From Rhodanobacter denitrificans (lineage in GTDB: Bacteria; Pseudomonadota; Gammaproteobacteria; Xanthomonadales; Rhodanobacteraceae), in the NCBI RefSeq assembly GCF_000230695.2, contig NC_020541.1, forward strand, positions 1,240,001 through 1,304,000: a stretch of DNA of 64,000 nt, in the 5' to 3' direction. The translations under genes were made by a program, and so were the position numbers. The notes beneath the pieces were generated by a model. It ran no database searches and had not been told where the DNA came from. It saw nothing but the letters and a program-made list of their open reading frames with translations. Position 1 is the stretch's first letter. Each line of letters starts with the position of its first letter. Positions 1-10,576 of this stretch are shown here, in pieces.

Positions 1-488
1 AGCAGCAGCGCATCGAACAGGGGCTGAAGTCCGGCCAGCTGAGCACGGCCGAGGCGGCGCGGCTGGAACAGGGCCAGGCGCACGTGGACCGCATGCAGCA
101 GCACGCGCTTGGCGACGGCAGCCTGAGTGCGGGCGAGCAGGCACGCCTCACGGCGGCGCAGAACCGCCAGAGCCACGCCATCCGCGCCGAGCGGCACAAC
201 GGCGTCAACGGCAACCCGCAGTCGCGCTCGTCGCGGCGCATGCAGCGCGACGTGGCGCGCAACGTGCACCAGCAGAGCCGCATCGAGCACGGCGTGCAGT
301 CCGGCGCGCTGACCGCGCACGAAACCGCCCGGCTGGAAGGGCGCCAGGCGCATGCCGCGCAGGTCGAGCAGCGCGCCGCCCGCGACGGCCACCTGGGGCC
401 GCACGAGCAGCGCCACATCCAGCGCGTCGACCAGCGCGACAGCCGCAGCATCTACCGCAAGAAGCACAACGGGCGGGTGGTGGGCTGA
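1..488 (+). CDS. Hypothetical repeat protein, 5' end outside window
   Basis: The open frame already runs at the window edge (first full codon at position 3), so the true start lies upstream. The visible 161 residues hold two tandem copies of a roughly 64-residue charged helical unit. Each begins with RIE.G..SG.L and ends with R..HN, and each contains a D-G-x-L-x-x-x-E segment (DGSLSAGEQ and DGHLGPHEQ) that loosely resembles an EF-hand loop. The composition is rich in Gln, Arg, His and Ala. I do not recognise a named family; similar proteins in this bacterial group are annotated as hypothetical. The stop is at 486-488. A 9-bp inverted repeat just downstream (509-517/542-550) separates it from the convergent DUF4442 gene. 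Confidence 0.7.
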   Translation, partial: QQRIEQGLKSGQLSTAEAARLEQGQAHVDRMQQHALGDGSLSAGEQARLTAAQNRQSHAIRAERHNGVNGNPQSRSSRRMQRDVARNVHQQSRIEHGVQSGALTAHETARLEGRQAHAAQVEQRAARDGHLGPHEQRHIQRVDQRDSRSIYRKKHNGRVVG

Positions 489-508
489 GCGGCGGCGGCC
501 ATCCGCGT

Positions 509-550
509 CAGGTTCGCGCCCCCGTGCCGTGCGCGGCGGGTGCGAACCTG
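509..550. terminator. Hairpin between convergent genes
   Basis: A 9-bp perfect inverted repeat (CAGGTTCGC at 509-517 and GCGAACCTG at 542-550) with a 24-nt loop lies between two convergent genes. It has no T-tract, so a role as bidirectional terminator is inference. Confidence 0.35.
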
Positions 551-554
551 GCGC

Positions 555-1007
555 TCAACGCGCCTTCGGCTTCAGCCGCACGTAGAGCTGCTTGCGCACG
601 CGGGCGATGAGCTGGCCGGAAGCGGTGGTCACCTCGGTCTCGAACCAGCGCAGCACCTTCTCGCCGCCGGCGGCTGCGGTGCGCAACTCGTCGACCACGC
701 TGGCCTCGAGTTTGAAGTGCGCGTAGACGTCCTCGTAGCCCGGCGCGACGAAGTCGATCGCGCCGGCCTTGTCCCACACGTAGTAGTCGCGGCCGAGCTG
801 GTGCATCGCCAGCAGCATCCAGAACGGGTCGACCATCGCGAACAGGTTGCCGCCGAACTGGCTCTTCACGTAGTTGCGGTTCCACGGTCGCAGCCGCAGT
901 ACCACTTTCGCCTCGGTGTAGTCGTCGCTGAGCGACTGCAGGCGGATCGCGTTGACCAGGAACGGCGGCCACAGGTTGAGCAGGCGGCGGAAGGTCGATG
1001 CGCGCAT
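555..1007 (-). CDS. DUF4442 domain-containing protein (hotdog fold)
   Basis: This 150-residue protein matches the DUF4442 family, a single-domain hotdog-fold group related to acyl-CoA thioesterases. The characteristic central stretch with N-R-N-Y-V-K-S-Q-F-G-G-N-L-F-A-M (about residues 43-58) is present, followed by a D-P-F-W motif. Thioesterase activity is expected from the fold but the substrate is not known. The ATG at 1005-1007 gives the usual family length. An IS701-type element begins about 54 bp upstream of the start and separates this gene from cnoX, which lies in the same orientation. If the two were once co-transcribed, the insertion has broken that link. Confidence 0.85.
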   Translation of the reverse strand: MRASTFRRLLNLWPPFLVNAIRLQSLSDDYTEAKVVLRLRPWNRNYVKSQFGGNLFAMVDPFWMLLAMHQLGRDYYVWDKAGAIDFVAPGYEDVYAHFKLEASVVDELRTAAAGGEKVLRWFETEVTTASGQLIARVRKQLYVRLKPKAR

Positions 1008-1060
1008 GGGGAGGCTCGTTGGGGCGGGAAGGGGGTATCTTACCTAACCGTACCTTGCGG

Positions 1061-2539
1061 TATTTCTACTGTGTCAATAAATATATGGCATGATCACGGC
1101 ATCTTCTAGCAACCTGCGAGGAGGTGGGTCATGGGCATCGGTCTGGAAGGCCGCTTTGAGCGGTATGGCGAAGCGATGGTCATCGCCATGGGGCACGCGG
1201 ATCGGGTGGCGCCCACGCGCTGGTATCTGCAGGGTTTGATGCTGCCTGGCGGCCGCAAGAGCGTGGAGCCGATGGCGGCACGGGTGCGGCCGCAAGATGT
1301 ACGGGCGACCCACCAGTCGATGCATCACCTGGTGTCGACGTCGGCATGGAACGACGATGCCTTGCTGGCCGCCGTGGCCGAGCAGGTGCTGCCCGTGCTG
1401 ACGCACGGCGGAACCACACCGTGCTTCTGGATCATTGATGACACCGGCTTTCCGAAGAAGGGTAGGCACTCGGTGGGCGTAGCCCGGCAGTACTGCGGGC
1501 AGACCGGCAAGACCGACAACTGTCGGGTGGCGGTGAGCTTGTCGCTGGCGACGGACTCCAACAGCCTGCCGTTGGCGTATCAGCTATACCTGCCGGCCGA
1601 ATGGACCGACGACCCGCAGCGATGTGCCGCTGTTGGGGTGCCCGCATCAGTCGGCTTTCTGACCAAGAACCAGATTGCGGTGGCGCAGATCCGCGCCGCC
1701 GTCGCGGCGGGCGTGCCGCGAGGCGTCGTGTTGGGCGATGCCGCCTACGGCGATGACAGCACGCTTCGCGATGCGCTGAGCACGCAAGACCTGATCTACG
1801 CGCTGGGCGTCAGGCCGCTCACGGCGGTGTGGTGGGGCAAGCATCAACCAGCCACGCCACCACCGCCTGCGACGGGTGGTGGACGCCCCCGCGTGCGGGT
1901 ATGCCGCGATGCGGCGCACCGGCCGATCAGTGTGCGTGCGCTGGCGCAGGCGTTGCCGGCGCGGGCGTACCGCACCATTACCTGGCGGCAGGGCTCCGCC
2001 GAACCCTTGTCCGGCCGCTTCGCCCGCGTACGCGTGGTCGCCGCCCACGACGACCGCGATCGCGCGCCCGAATGGCTGGTCATCGAATGGCCTGGCGGCG
2101 ACGCCGAACCGCTACGCTACTGGTTGTCGACGTTGCCGAAAGCGACGACCTTCAAGGCCCTTGTCGGCACCATCAAGGGCCGTTGGCGCATCGAGCGGGA
2201 CTACCTGGAACTCAAGCAAGAACTCGGCTTGGGTCACTACGAGGGGCGCAACTGGCGCGGCTTTCATCATCACGCCAGCCTGTGTATCGCGGCCTACGGC
2301 TTCCTGACGTTGGAGCGCTTGCGTGGCAGTAAAAAAAACCGTGCACGATTCAAGGCGCCTGCCGTACCCGAAGGCTTCCGCCCGCGTGGGGCTGGGGCCG
2401 ATGCAGCGCCATCAACCGCTCTCGATCGCGACCGTACACTTTCGTCTCGCCCGCCTGATCGCACGACAGTTGGCGCGATGTCCTTGCTGCGGCATGGCGC
2501 ATCCGAGCATCAAACGTCTTTAGTGACACAGTAGAAGTA
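1061..2539 (+). mobile_element. IS701-family insertion sequence, apparently complete
   Basis: The element is bounded by 21-bp imperfect inverted repeats at 1061-1081 (TATTTCTACTGTGTCAATAA and one more A) and 2519-2539, which match at 19 of 21 positions when one is reverse-complemented. They enclose one long transposase gene. The family normally makes a 4-bp target duplication; none is obvious here, only a TA on both sides if the ends are drawn two bases further in. The insertion lies between the DUF4442 gene and cnoX. Confidence 0.85.
1131..2534 (+). CDS. IS701-family DDE transposase
   Basis: The 467-residue protein catalyses cut-and-paste transposition of its element. Family hallmarks are the first acidic motif W-I-I-D-D-T-G-F-P-K-K-G (about residue 100), the second region V-V-L-G-D-A-A-Y-G-D (about 198-207), and the C-terminal R-W-R-I-E-R-D-Y-x-E-L-K-Q-E-L-G-L-x-H-Y-E-G-R-x-W segment carrying the catalytic Glu. 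A strong ribosome binding site (GAGGAGGTG) lies just before the ATG. No frameshift or internal stop is visible, so it may be active. The C-terminal tail after about residue 405 is low in recognisable motifs and extends almost to the right inverted repeat. Confidence 0.9.
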   Translation: MGIGLEGRFERYGEAMVIAMGHADRVAPTRWYLQGLMLPGGRKSVEPMAARVRPQDVRATHQSMHHLVSTSAWNDDALLAAVAEQVLPVLTHGGTTPCFWIIDDTGFPKKGRHSVGVARQYCGQTGKTDNCRVAVSLSLATDSNSLPLAYQLYLPAEWTDDPQRCAAVGVPASVGFLTKNQIAVAQIRAAVAAGVPRGVVLGDAAYGDDSTLRDALSTQDLIYALGVRPLTAVWWGKHQPATPPPPATGGGRPRVRVCRDAAHRPISVRALAQALPARAYRTITWRQGSAEPLSGRFARVRVVAAHDDRDRAPEWLVIEWPGGDAEPLRYWLSTLPKATTFKALVGTIKGRWRIERDYLELKQELGLGHYEGRNWRGFHHHASLCIAAYGFLTLERLRGSKKNRARFKAPAVPEGFRPRGAGADAAPSTALDRDRTLSSRPPDRTTVGAMSLLRHGASEHQTSLVTQ

Positions 2540-2620
2540 TGGAGGCCCGGAAAAACTCCATGCAGCATGAATCGCGGCGAAGGCCGGGAGCCAGTGGCTT
2601 CAGGTCATTGGAAACGCAGC

Positions 2621-2652
2621 GTCACGGGATTCCAGCTTTCGCTGGAATGACG
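2621..2652. repeat. REP-like palindrome (GTCACGGGATTCCAGC type)
   Basis: An 8-bp stem (ATTCCAGC/GCTGGAAT, 2629-2636 and 2641-2648) with a TTTC loop is flanked by GTCAC and GACG. This layout is typical of repetitive extragenic palindromes in Xanthomonadales. It lies 25 bp past the stop of cnoX and could also act as its terminator. Confidence 0.6.
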
Positions 2653-2677
2653 AGCCTGAGGCGGGAGCGATGCGGGA

Positions 2678-3544
2678 TCAGAACAGCAGCGAGGCCATCC
2701 GCCGCCGGTAGCGGCCGACCAGCTCGGCGTCGTCGAGCGTGGCGAAGGCAGCGAGCAGGCGTTTCTTGGCCTGGCCGTCGTTCCAGTCGCGGGCTTTCTG
2801 CAGGATGACAAGGAACTGTTCCAGGCCGGCTTCGACGTCGCCTTCGAGCAGCAGATGCACGCCGAGCTGGTCGCGGGCGGCCCAGTCGCTGGCGTCGGCC
2901 TGCACGCGCTGCTGCAGTTCGGCGATGCCCGGCGTGTCTTTCAGTGCGTGGGCCAGCTCCAGCTCGCTGCGCAGGCGCACGGCGCGGGCATCGGTGGCCA
3001 GGTTGGCCGGCAGCGCGGCCAGCTCGGCCTTGGCCGCGGCGACGTTGCCGGCGCGCATCAGCGCCAGCGCCAGATCGAGTTTCAGCTCGGGCCGGTTCGG
3101 TTCGGTGGCGATCGCCTGCTGCAGGCGGTTGATCGCCTGTTCGGCGGTTTCCGGCACGGTGGCTGCTTCGGCGGGTTCGGCCGGTGCTTCCAGCGGCTGC
3201 ACGTGGCGCGACAGGAATTCGCGTAGCTGGCCTTCGGGCAGCGCGCCGGTGAAGCCGTCGAGCACCTGGCCGTCCTTCACCAGCACCACGGTGGGGATGC
3301 TGCGGATGCCGAACATGCCGGCCAGCTCCTGCTGCGTGTCCACGTCGACCTTGCCCAGCCGGAACGCGCCGTGGTACTCGGCGGCGAGTTTTTCCAGCAT
3401 CGGGCCGAGCGTCTTGCACGGCTCGCACCAGGTCGCCCAGAAATCCACCAGCACCGGCGTGGTCAGCGAGGCCTGCAGCACGTCGGCTTCGAAGGTCTGC
3501 TGGTCCACGTCGAAGACGTGGGAAACGGCGGCGGCATCGGTCAC
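2678..3544 (-). CDS. cnoX: Chaperedoxin CnoX (thioredoxin-TPR protein)
   Basis: This cytoplasmic holdase protects proteins from hypochlorite and other oxidants and hands them to chaperones (function known for E. coli CnoX/YbbN and its Caulobacter relative). Residues about 10-115 form a thioredoxin domain with the active site W-C-E-P-C-K (C40, C43). Residues about 130-285 form TPR-like helices, giving the usual length of about 285-290. Unlike the E. coli protein, which has lost the first cysteine, this one keeps a full CXXC and may be redox-active. The start is a GTG preceded by GGAG at a good distance. The gene runs away from the pqi operon. Confidence 0.9.
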   Translation of the reverse strand: MTDAAAVSHVFDVDQQTFEADVLQASLTTPVLVDFWATWCEPCKTLGPMLEKLAAEYHGAFRLGKVDVDTQQELAGMFGIRSIPTVVLVKDGQVLDGFTGALPEGQLREFLSRHVQPLEAPAEPAEAATVPETAEQAINRLQQAIATEPNRPELKLDLALALMRAGNVAAAKAELAALPANLATDARAVRLRSELELAHALKDTPGIAELQQRVQADASDWAARDQLGVHLLLEGDVEAGLEQFLVILQKARDWNDGQAKKRLLAAFATLDDAELVGRYRRRMASLLF

Positions 3545-3668
3545 GGGAAACTCCAGCTCGGCAGGTGCCGGTTCAGATCGGGGTTGCCGGGCAGCATATC
3601 AAGCGGCGCGTTCACGATAGATTTGCGAGAATCTGCGGATCGTCACGCCGAAGCAAGGCACCGGTTGC

Positions 3669-4286
3669 ATGGGCATGGGCTCACCTGAAACGCTGCTGGT
3701 CTGCGAGCACTGCGACACGGTCTACCGCCGTCGTCCGCTGGCCCGCGGCGAGGTGGCGACCTGCGCCCGCTGCGGGGCGGAGCTGGAGCGCCACCACGCG
3801 TTGAGCGTGAACGCGATGCTGGCGCTGATCCTCACCGCGATGATCGTGTTCGTGCAGGCGAACATGTGGCCGATCGTGACGCTGGGCCTGAGCGGGCAGC
3901 AGAGCAGCACCACGCTGTGGGGCGTGATTCTCGCGATGTGGCGCGAAGAGGCCAAGGTGGTCTCGGTGCTGGTGGCCGCCACGCTGTTCTTCTTTCCGCT
4001 GCTGAAGATGTTGCTGCTGGGCTGGCTGCTGTGGTTCGGCAAGGCCGGGCGGCGCGCGCCGGGCTTCGTGCCGCTGATGGTGGCGCTGCACCGGCTCGGG
4101 CCGTGGACGATGAGCGAGGTGTTCGTGCTGGGCGCGCTGGTGGCGATCGTCAAGGCGCATACCTATTTCGACGTGACGCCGGACCCGGGCATCTACGCTT
4201 ACGCGGCGCTGACCCTGCTGATCACCATCTTCGCCGGGGTGGACCTGCGCCAGCTGTGGGACCAGGTGCCGGAGCACGCCGCGTGA
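3669..4286 (+). CDS. pqiA: Paraquat-inducible protein A, first half-unit
   Basis: An inner-membrane protein of the Pqi lipid-transport system. It starts with a four-cysteine zinc ribbon (CEHC at residues 12-15, CARC at 32-35), followed by four hydrophobic segments between about 45 and 195. E. coli PqiA is a single chain with two such units; here they are two separate genes, and this one (205 aa) is the first. Its stop overlaps the GTG of the second unit by four bases, so translation is probably coupled. PqiA is thought to feed lipids to, or remove them from, the periplasmic MCE assembly made by PqiB. Confidence 0.88.
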   Translation: MGMGSPETLLVCEHCDTVYRRRPLARGEVATCARCGAELERHHALSVNAMLALILTAMIVFVQANMWPIVTLGLSGQQSSTTLWGVILAMWREEAKVVSVLVAATLFFFPLLKMLLLGWLLWFGKAGRRAPGFVPLMVALHRLGPWTMSEVFVLGALVAIVKAHTYFDVTPDPGIYAYAALTLLITIFAGVDLRQLWDQVPEHAA

Positions 4287-4936
4287 GCGCCCTGCCGCGC
4301 GCCGCCGAACTGGGCCTGATCGCCTGCACGGTGTGCGGGCAGGTGTGCCGCAACGTGCCCGGCGACCCGCAGCTGGACGGCGACGGCGTGGACGACGCGA
4401 TGGCCTGCCCGCGCTGCGGCAGCACGTTGCGCCGGCGCAAGCCGCACAGCTACGCGCACACCTGGGCGCTGCTGATCGCCGCGTTCCTCCTGTACATCCC
4501 GGCCAACGTGCTGCCGATCATGCGCACCGCCAGCCTCAACGACGTGGACGACAACACCATCATCAGCGGCGTGGTGGAGCTGTGGGTGAAGGGTTCGCCG
4601 AACCTGGCGATCATCGTGTTCACCGCCAGCATCGTGGTGCCGGTGCTGAAGTTCCTCGCGCTGGGCACCTTGCTGGTGAGCAGCCAGCGCGGCAGCGGCT
4701 GGGCCCGCGTGCAACGTGCAAGACTCTATCGGCTGGTCGAACTGGTCGGCTACTGGTCGATGCTGGATGTGTTCGTGGTGGCGCTGCTGACCGCGCTGGT
4801 GCGCTTCAGCGTGCTGAGCCTGGTGGAACCGCTGCCGGGCGTGATCTTCTTCGGCCTGACCGTGGTGCTGACCATGCTGGCCTCGATGAGTTTCGACCCC
4901 CGCCTGATCTGGGATGGCAAGGATACCGATGACTGA
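4283..4936 (+). CDS. pqiA: Paraquat-inducible protein A, second half-unit
   Basis: The second PqiA unit, 217 residues. It begins at a GTG that overlaps the stop of the first unit (GTGA). It again has a cysteine ribbon (CTVCGQVC near residue 15 and CPRCG near residue 41) and four membrane spans, including the conserved L-P-I-M segment. Splitting PqiA in two is seen in many Proteobacteria. It ends eight bases inside the start of pqiB, consistent with one operon. Confidence 0.85.
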   Translation: MSALPRAAELGLIACTVCGQVCRNVPGDPQLDGDGVDDAMACPRCGSTLRRRKPHSYAHTWALLIAAFLLYIPANVLPIMRTASLNDVDDNTIISGVVELWVKGSPNLAIIVFTASIVVPVLKFLALGTLLVSSQRGSGWARVQRARLYRLVELVGYWSMLDVFVVALLTALVRFSVLSLVEPLPGVIFFGLTVVLTMLASMSFDPRLIWDGKDTDD

Positions 4937-6626
4937 CGACAACCCCATCGAACAGGCCCCGCCGGGCGGCGAGCTGCCGCGGCCGGTGGTGAAGCGGCGT
5001 CGCTTCAACGCCTCGCTGATCTGGCTGGTGCCGGCGCTGGCGGCGCTGGTCGGCCTGTCGCTGGTGATCAACAACTGGCTGCAGGCCGGACCGCAGATCA
5101 CCATCAGCTTCCAGAGCGCCGAGGGCCTGGACGCCGGCAAGACCCCGGTGAAGTACAAGAACGTGGTGATCGGGCGGGTCAACAAGATCCACTTGAGCGG
5201 CGACCGCAGCCACGTGCTGGTCAACGTGGCGCTGGAAAAGAGCGCCGAGGGCTTCGCCACCCGCGACACCCGCTTCTGGGTGGTGCGCCCGCGGATCGGG
5301 CTGGGCGGCGTATCCGGCATCGACACCCTGCTGTCGGGCGCCTTCATCGGCGCCGACGTGGGCGATTCGAACGACTACGAGGACGAGTTCAAGGGGCTGG
5401 AACTGCCGCCGGCGGTGAACCACGGCGCGCCGGGGCGCAGCTTCGTCCTGCACAGCGACGACCTCGGCTCGCTCGACATCGGCTCGCCGGTGTACTACCG
5501 GCGCATCCAGGTCGGCCGGGTAGCGTCCTATCAGCTGGACAGTGACGGCAAGGGCGTCTCGCTGCAGATCTTCGTGGACGGGCCGAACGACAAGTTCGTC
5601 ACCCGCTCCTCGCGCTTCTGGAATGCCAGCGGCGTGGACGTGTCGATCGGCGCGAACGGGCTGAAGCTCAACACGCAGTCGCTGGCCACCGTGCTGGCCG
5701 GCGGCGTGGCGTTCCAGGACCCGCCCGGGCCGCACGACAGCACGCCGGCGCCGGAGGACAACGCGTACACCCTGTTCGGCGACCAGACCACCGCGATGGC
5801 GCCGCCGGACGGCACGCCGCACTACATCCGCATGCGCTTCGAGCAGTCGGTGCGCGGGCTGGCGATGGATGCACCGGTGGAGTTCCTCGGCATCAACATC
5901 GGCAAGGTGGTGTCGGTGCGGCTGGACTACGACGAGCAGAAGCAGCGCTTCCCGGTGCTGGTCGGCGCGGTGATCTATCCGCAGCGCCTCGGCGCCGCCT
6001 ACGACAAGCTGGAGGCGCTGGCCAAGGCGCACGGCGAGAATCCGGACCTGTCGCAGATGATCGGCCGCCTGGTCGAGCACGGCCTGCGCGCGCAGGCGCG
6101 CACCGGCAACCTGCTCACCGGCCAGTTGTACGTGGCGCTGGATTTCATCCCGAAGACGCCGAAGGTGGCGTTCGACCCGGCCGCGAAACCACTGACCATC
6201 CCGACCGTGCCGGGCAGCTTCGACAAGCTGCAGGAGCAGATGGCCGGGATCGTCGACAAGCTCGCCAAGGTGCCGTTCGACAGCATCGGGCAGAACCTGG
6301 ACCGGAGCCTGGCCGGGCTCGACCGCACGCTGAAGCAGGTCAACGGCCAGACGCTGCCGGCGCTCGGCGATACCCTGCACGGCGTGCAGCGGACCATGGC
6401 CACGGCGAACGAGGCGCTGGCCGGCGACTCGCCGCTGCAGCAGAACCTGGGCGCCACGCTGGAACAGCTGCAGCGCATGGCACGCTCGCTGCGCGTGCTG
6501 ACCGATTACCTGGGCGGCCATCCGGAGGCGCTGATCCGCGGCCGCCGCGCGGATGCGAAACCGGCCGACGCGAAACCCGTCACCACGCCCGCGGCGATGC
6601 CGCCGACGCAAGGGAGCAAACCATGA
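4929..6626 (+). CDS. pqiB: MCE-domain protein PqiB
   Basis: The PqiB protein (565 aa) has one N-terminal membrane helix (about residues 28-48) and three successive MCE (mammalian cell entry) domains at roughly 45-140, 160-265 and 285-400. A C-terminal helical region full of leucine heptads follows (about 420-540). Known relatives stack as hexamers into a tube spanning the periplasm that moves lipids between membranes. I chose the ATG at 4929 because AAGGA lies six bases before it; an in-frame ATG at 4914 has no such site. The gene overlaps both neighbours. The last 30 residues (KPADAKPADAKP-like) are low complexity. Confidence 0.9.
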   Translation: MTDDNPIEQAPPGGELPRPVVKRRRFNASLIWLVPALAALVGLSLVINNWLQAGPQITISFQSAEGLDAGKTPVKYKNVVIGRVNKIHLSGDRSHVLVNVALEKSAEGFATRDTRFWVVRPRIGLGGVSGIDTLLSGAFIGADVGDSNDYEDEFKGLELPPAVNHGAPGRSFVLHSDDLGSLDIGSPVYYRRIQVGRVASYQLDSDGKGVSLQIFVDGPNDKFVTRSSRFWNASGVDVSIGANGLKLNTQSLATVLAGGVAFQDPPGPHDSTPAPEDNAYTLFGDQTTAMAPPDGTPHYIRMRFEQSVRGLAMDAPVEFLGINIGKVVSVRLDYDEQKQRFPVLVGAVIYPQRLGAAYDKLEALAKAHGENPDLSQMIGRLVEHGLRAQARTGNLLTGQLYVALDFIPKTPKVAFDPAAKPLTIPTVPGSFDKLQEQMAGIVDKLAKVPFDSIGQNLDRSLAGLDRTLKQVNGQTLPALGDTLHGVQRTMATANEALAGDSPLQQNLGATLEQLQRMARSLRVLTDYLGGHPEALIRGRRADAKPADAKPVTTPAAMPPTQGSKP

Positions 6627-7282
6627 TTCGTAGCGGAAGGCATCTGCTGGGCGTGGCGGCCGGCGTGCTACTGGCGGCCTGTGCCTCGGCGCCGTTGCAC
6701 TACTACACCCTGGTTGCGCCGGCCGACGAGCCGGCTGGCGGCCTCGTTGCGCCGGCGGACGAGTCTGCCGGCGGCCTGGTGGCGCCGACGACTAGCGCGC
6801 CGTCGCTGCCGTTCGAGCTGCTGCCGGTCGGCGTGCCGGCGCAGGTCGACCAGCCGCAGCTGGTGGTGCGCGAAGGCGGGCAGGGCGTGGCCCTGCTCGG
6901 CAGCGAGCGCTGGATCGCCCCGCTCGGCGACGAGGTGCGCAGCGCGCTGTCGGCCGACCTGGCGCGCGAACTGCACAGCGCGGACGTCAGCGGCCTGCCC
7001 GGCAACGACAAGCCGCTGCTGCGGATCAAGCTGGACGTGCGCCGATTCGACTCCGCGCCCGGCAGCTATGCGTTGATCGAGGCCGCATGGAGCGTGCGCC
7101 TGCTGCACGGCACCCGGCCCGCCACGCTGGCTTGCACCAGCCGCGTCAATGAAGCGGTGGGCCCGGGTTATCCTGCCCTGGTGCAGGGCCATCAGCGCGC
7201 GATCGCCCGGCTGGCGGCGCAGATCGCCAGCGCGGCGCGGGCGCTTGGCGAAGGCCAGGCGCCGGCCTGCCCGCCCGGCTGA
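6623..7282 (+). CDS. pqiC: PqiC-family outer-membrane lipoprotein
   Basis: A lipoprotein (219 aa) with a signal peptide ending in the lipobox L-A-A-C (C20) and an ABC-type transport auxiliary (PqiC/YmbA) domain at about residues 60-205. It is thought to anchor or complete the Pqi conduit at the outer membrane. Its ATG overlaps the stop of pqiB by four bases. Directly after the first mature residues, a 33-nt tandem duplication (6713-6745 and 6746-6778) repeats the motif V-A-P-A-D-E-x-A-G-G-L. Confidence 0.85.
   Translation: MIRSGRHLLGVAAGVLLAACASAPLHYYTLVAPADEPAGGLVAPADESAGGLVAPTTSAPSLPFELLPVGVPAQVDQPQLVVREGGQGVALLGSERWIAPLGDEVRSALSADLARELHSADVSGLPGNDKPLLRIKLDVRRFDSAPGSYALIEAAWSVRLLHGTRPATLACTSRVNEAVGPGYPALVQGHQRAIARLAAQIASAARALGEGQAPACPPG
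6713..6792 (+). repeat. 33-bp tandem repeat inside pqiC
   Basis: Two 33-nt units (6713-6745, 6746-6778) differ at only a few positions. A third partial unit begins at 6779. The repeat keeps the reading frame and lengthens the linker behind the lipid anchor by 11 residues per copy. Confidence 0.8.
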
Positions 7283-7319
7283 AGGCCGCAAGCTTGGCGC
7301 CCGGGCTGCGCTGGGCTAG

Positions 7320-10022
<2,703 letters not shown>

Positions 10023-10027
10023 AACCC

Positions 10028-10576
10028 ATGAGCTTCATGAAGGCGCACCGCCTGTTCCAGGTCTCGCTGCTGCTGGCCGCCACGCTCGTACTGGGCGGCT
10101 GCGGCTTCCATCTGCGCGAGAACGCCACCCTGCCATCCGAGATGCAGCGGGTGCACCTTGCAGTGAGCGGCGGCGGCGAGTTCGAGCGCCACCTGGCCCG
10201 CGCGCTGCAGACCTCCGGCGCCACCGTCGAGGACGACAGCGGCGCCGGCATCGCCGAGCTGCGTGTGCCGGTGGCGGCCTTCAGCACCGAGACGCTGAGT
10301 GCCGGCGGCTACGTGCGCGTCACCGAATATGCGGTGCGCTACCAGGTGCAGTTCGACGTGCTCGGCCCCGACGGACAGGTGCTGGTGCCGCACCAGCGCA
10401 TCGACATGTCGCGCGAGTACAGCTACGACGCCGGCGACACCGTCGGCAACGCCTCGCAGGTGGAAGAGATCCAGCGCAGCCTCAACGACGACATGGTGCA
10501 GGCGATCCTGTTCCGCCTGCAGGCCGCCGGCAAGCATGAGCTGGCCGCACCGGCCGGCGCCGCCAGCACGCACTGA
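10028..10576 (+). CDS. lptE: LPS-assembly lipoprotein LptE
   Basis: LptE plugs the LptD beta-barrel in the outer membrane and helps insert lipopolysaccharide. The 182-residue product has a signal peptide with lipobox L-G-G-C, followed at once by the G-F-H-L-R motif typical of LptE. It includes the later conserved segment that starts R-V-T-E-Y. Three in-frame ATGs exist (10019, 10028, 10037); I chose 10028 because CAGGA is nine bases upstream, whereas 10019 overlaps the leuS stop with no spacing. The stop overlaps the holA start codon by one base. Confidence 0.88.
   Translation: MSFMKAHRLFQVSLLLAATLVLGGCGFHLRENATLPSEMQRVHLAVSGGGEFERHLARALQTSGATVEDDSGAGIAELRVPVAAFSTETLSAGGYVRVTEYAVRYQVQFDVLGPDGQVLVPHQRIDMSREYSYDAGDTVGNASQVEEIQRSLNDDMVQAILFRLQAAGKHELAAPAGAASTH

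Noticed and set aside
1055..1064. Search for a 4-bp target duplication around the IS701 element
   Set aside because: Flanks GCGG and TGGA do not match; only TA is shared after shifting the ends, which is not convincing.
4914..4928. Upstream ATG as pqiB start
   Set aside because: It lies deeper in pqiA and lacks a ribosome site, whereas 4929 has AAGGA at the right distance.
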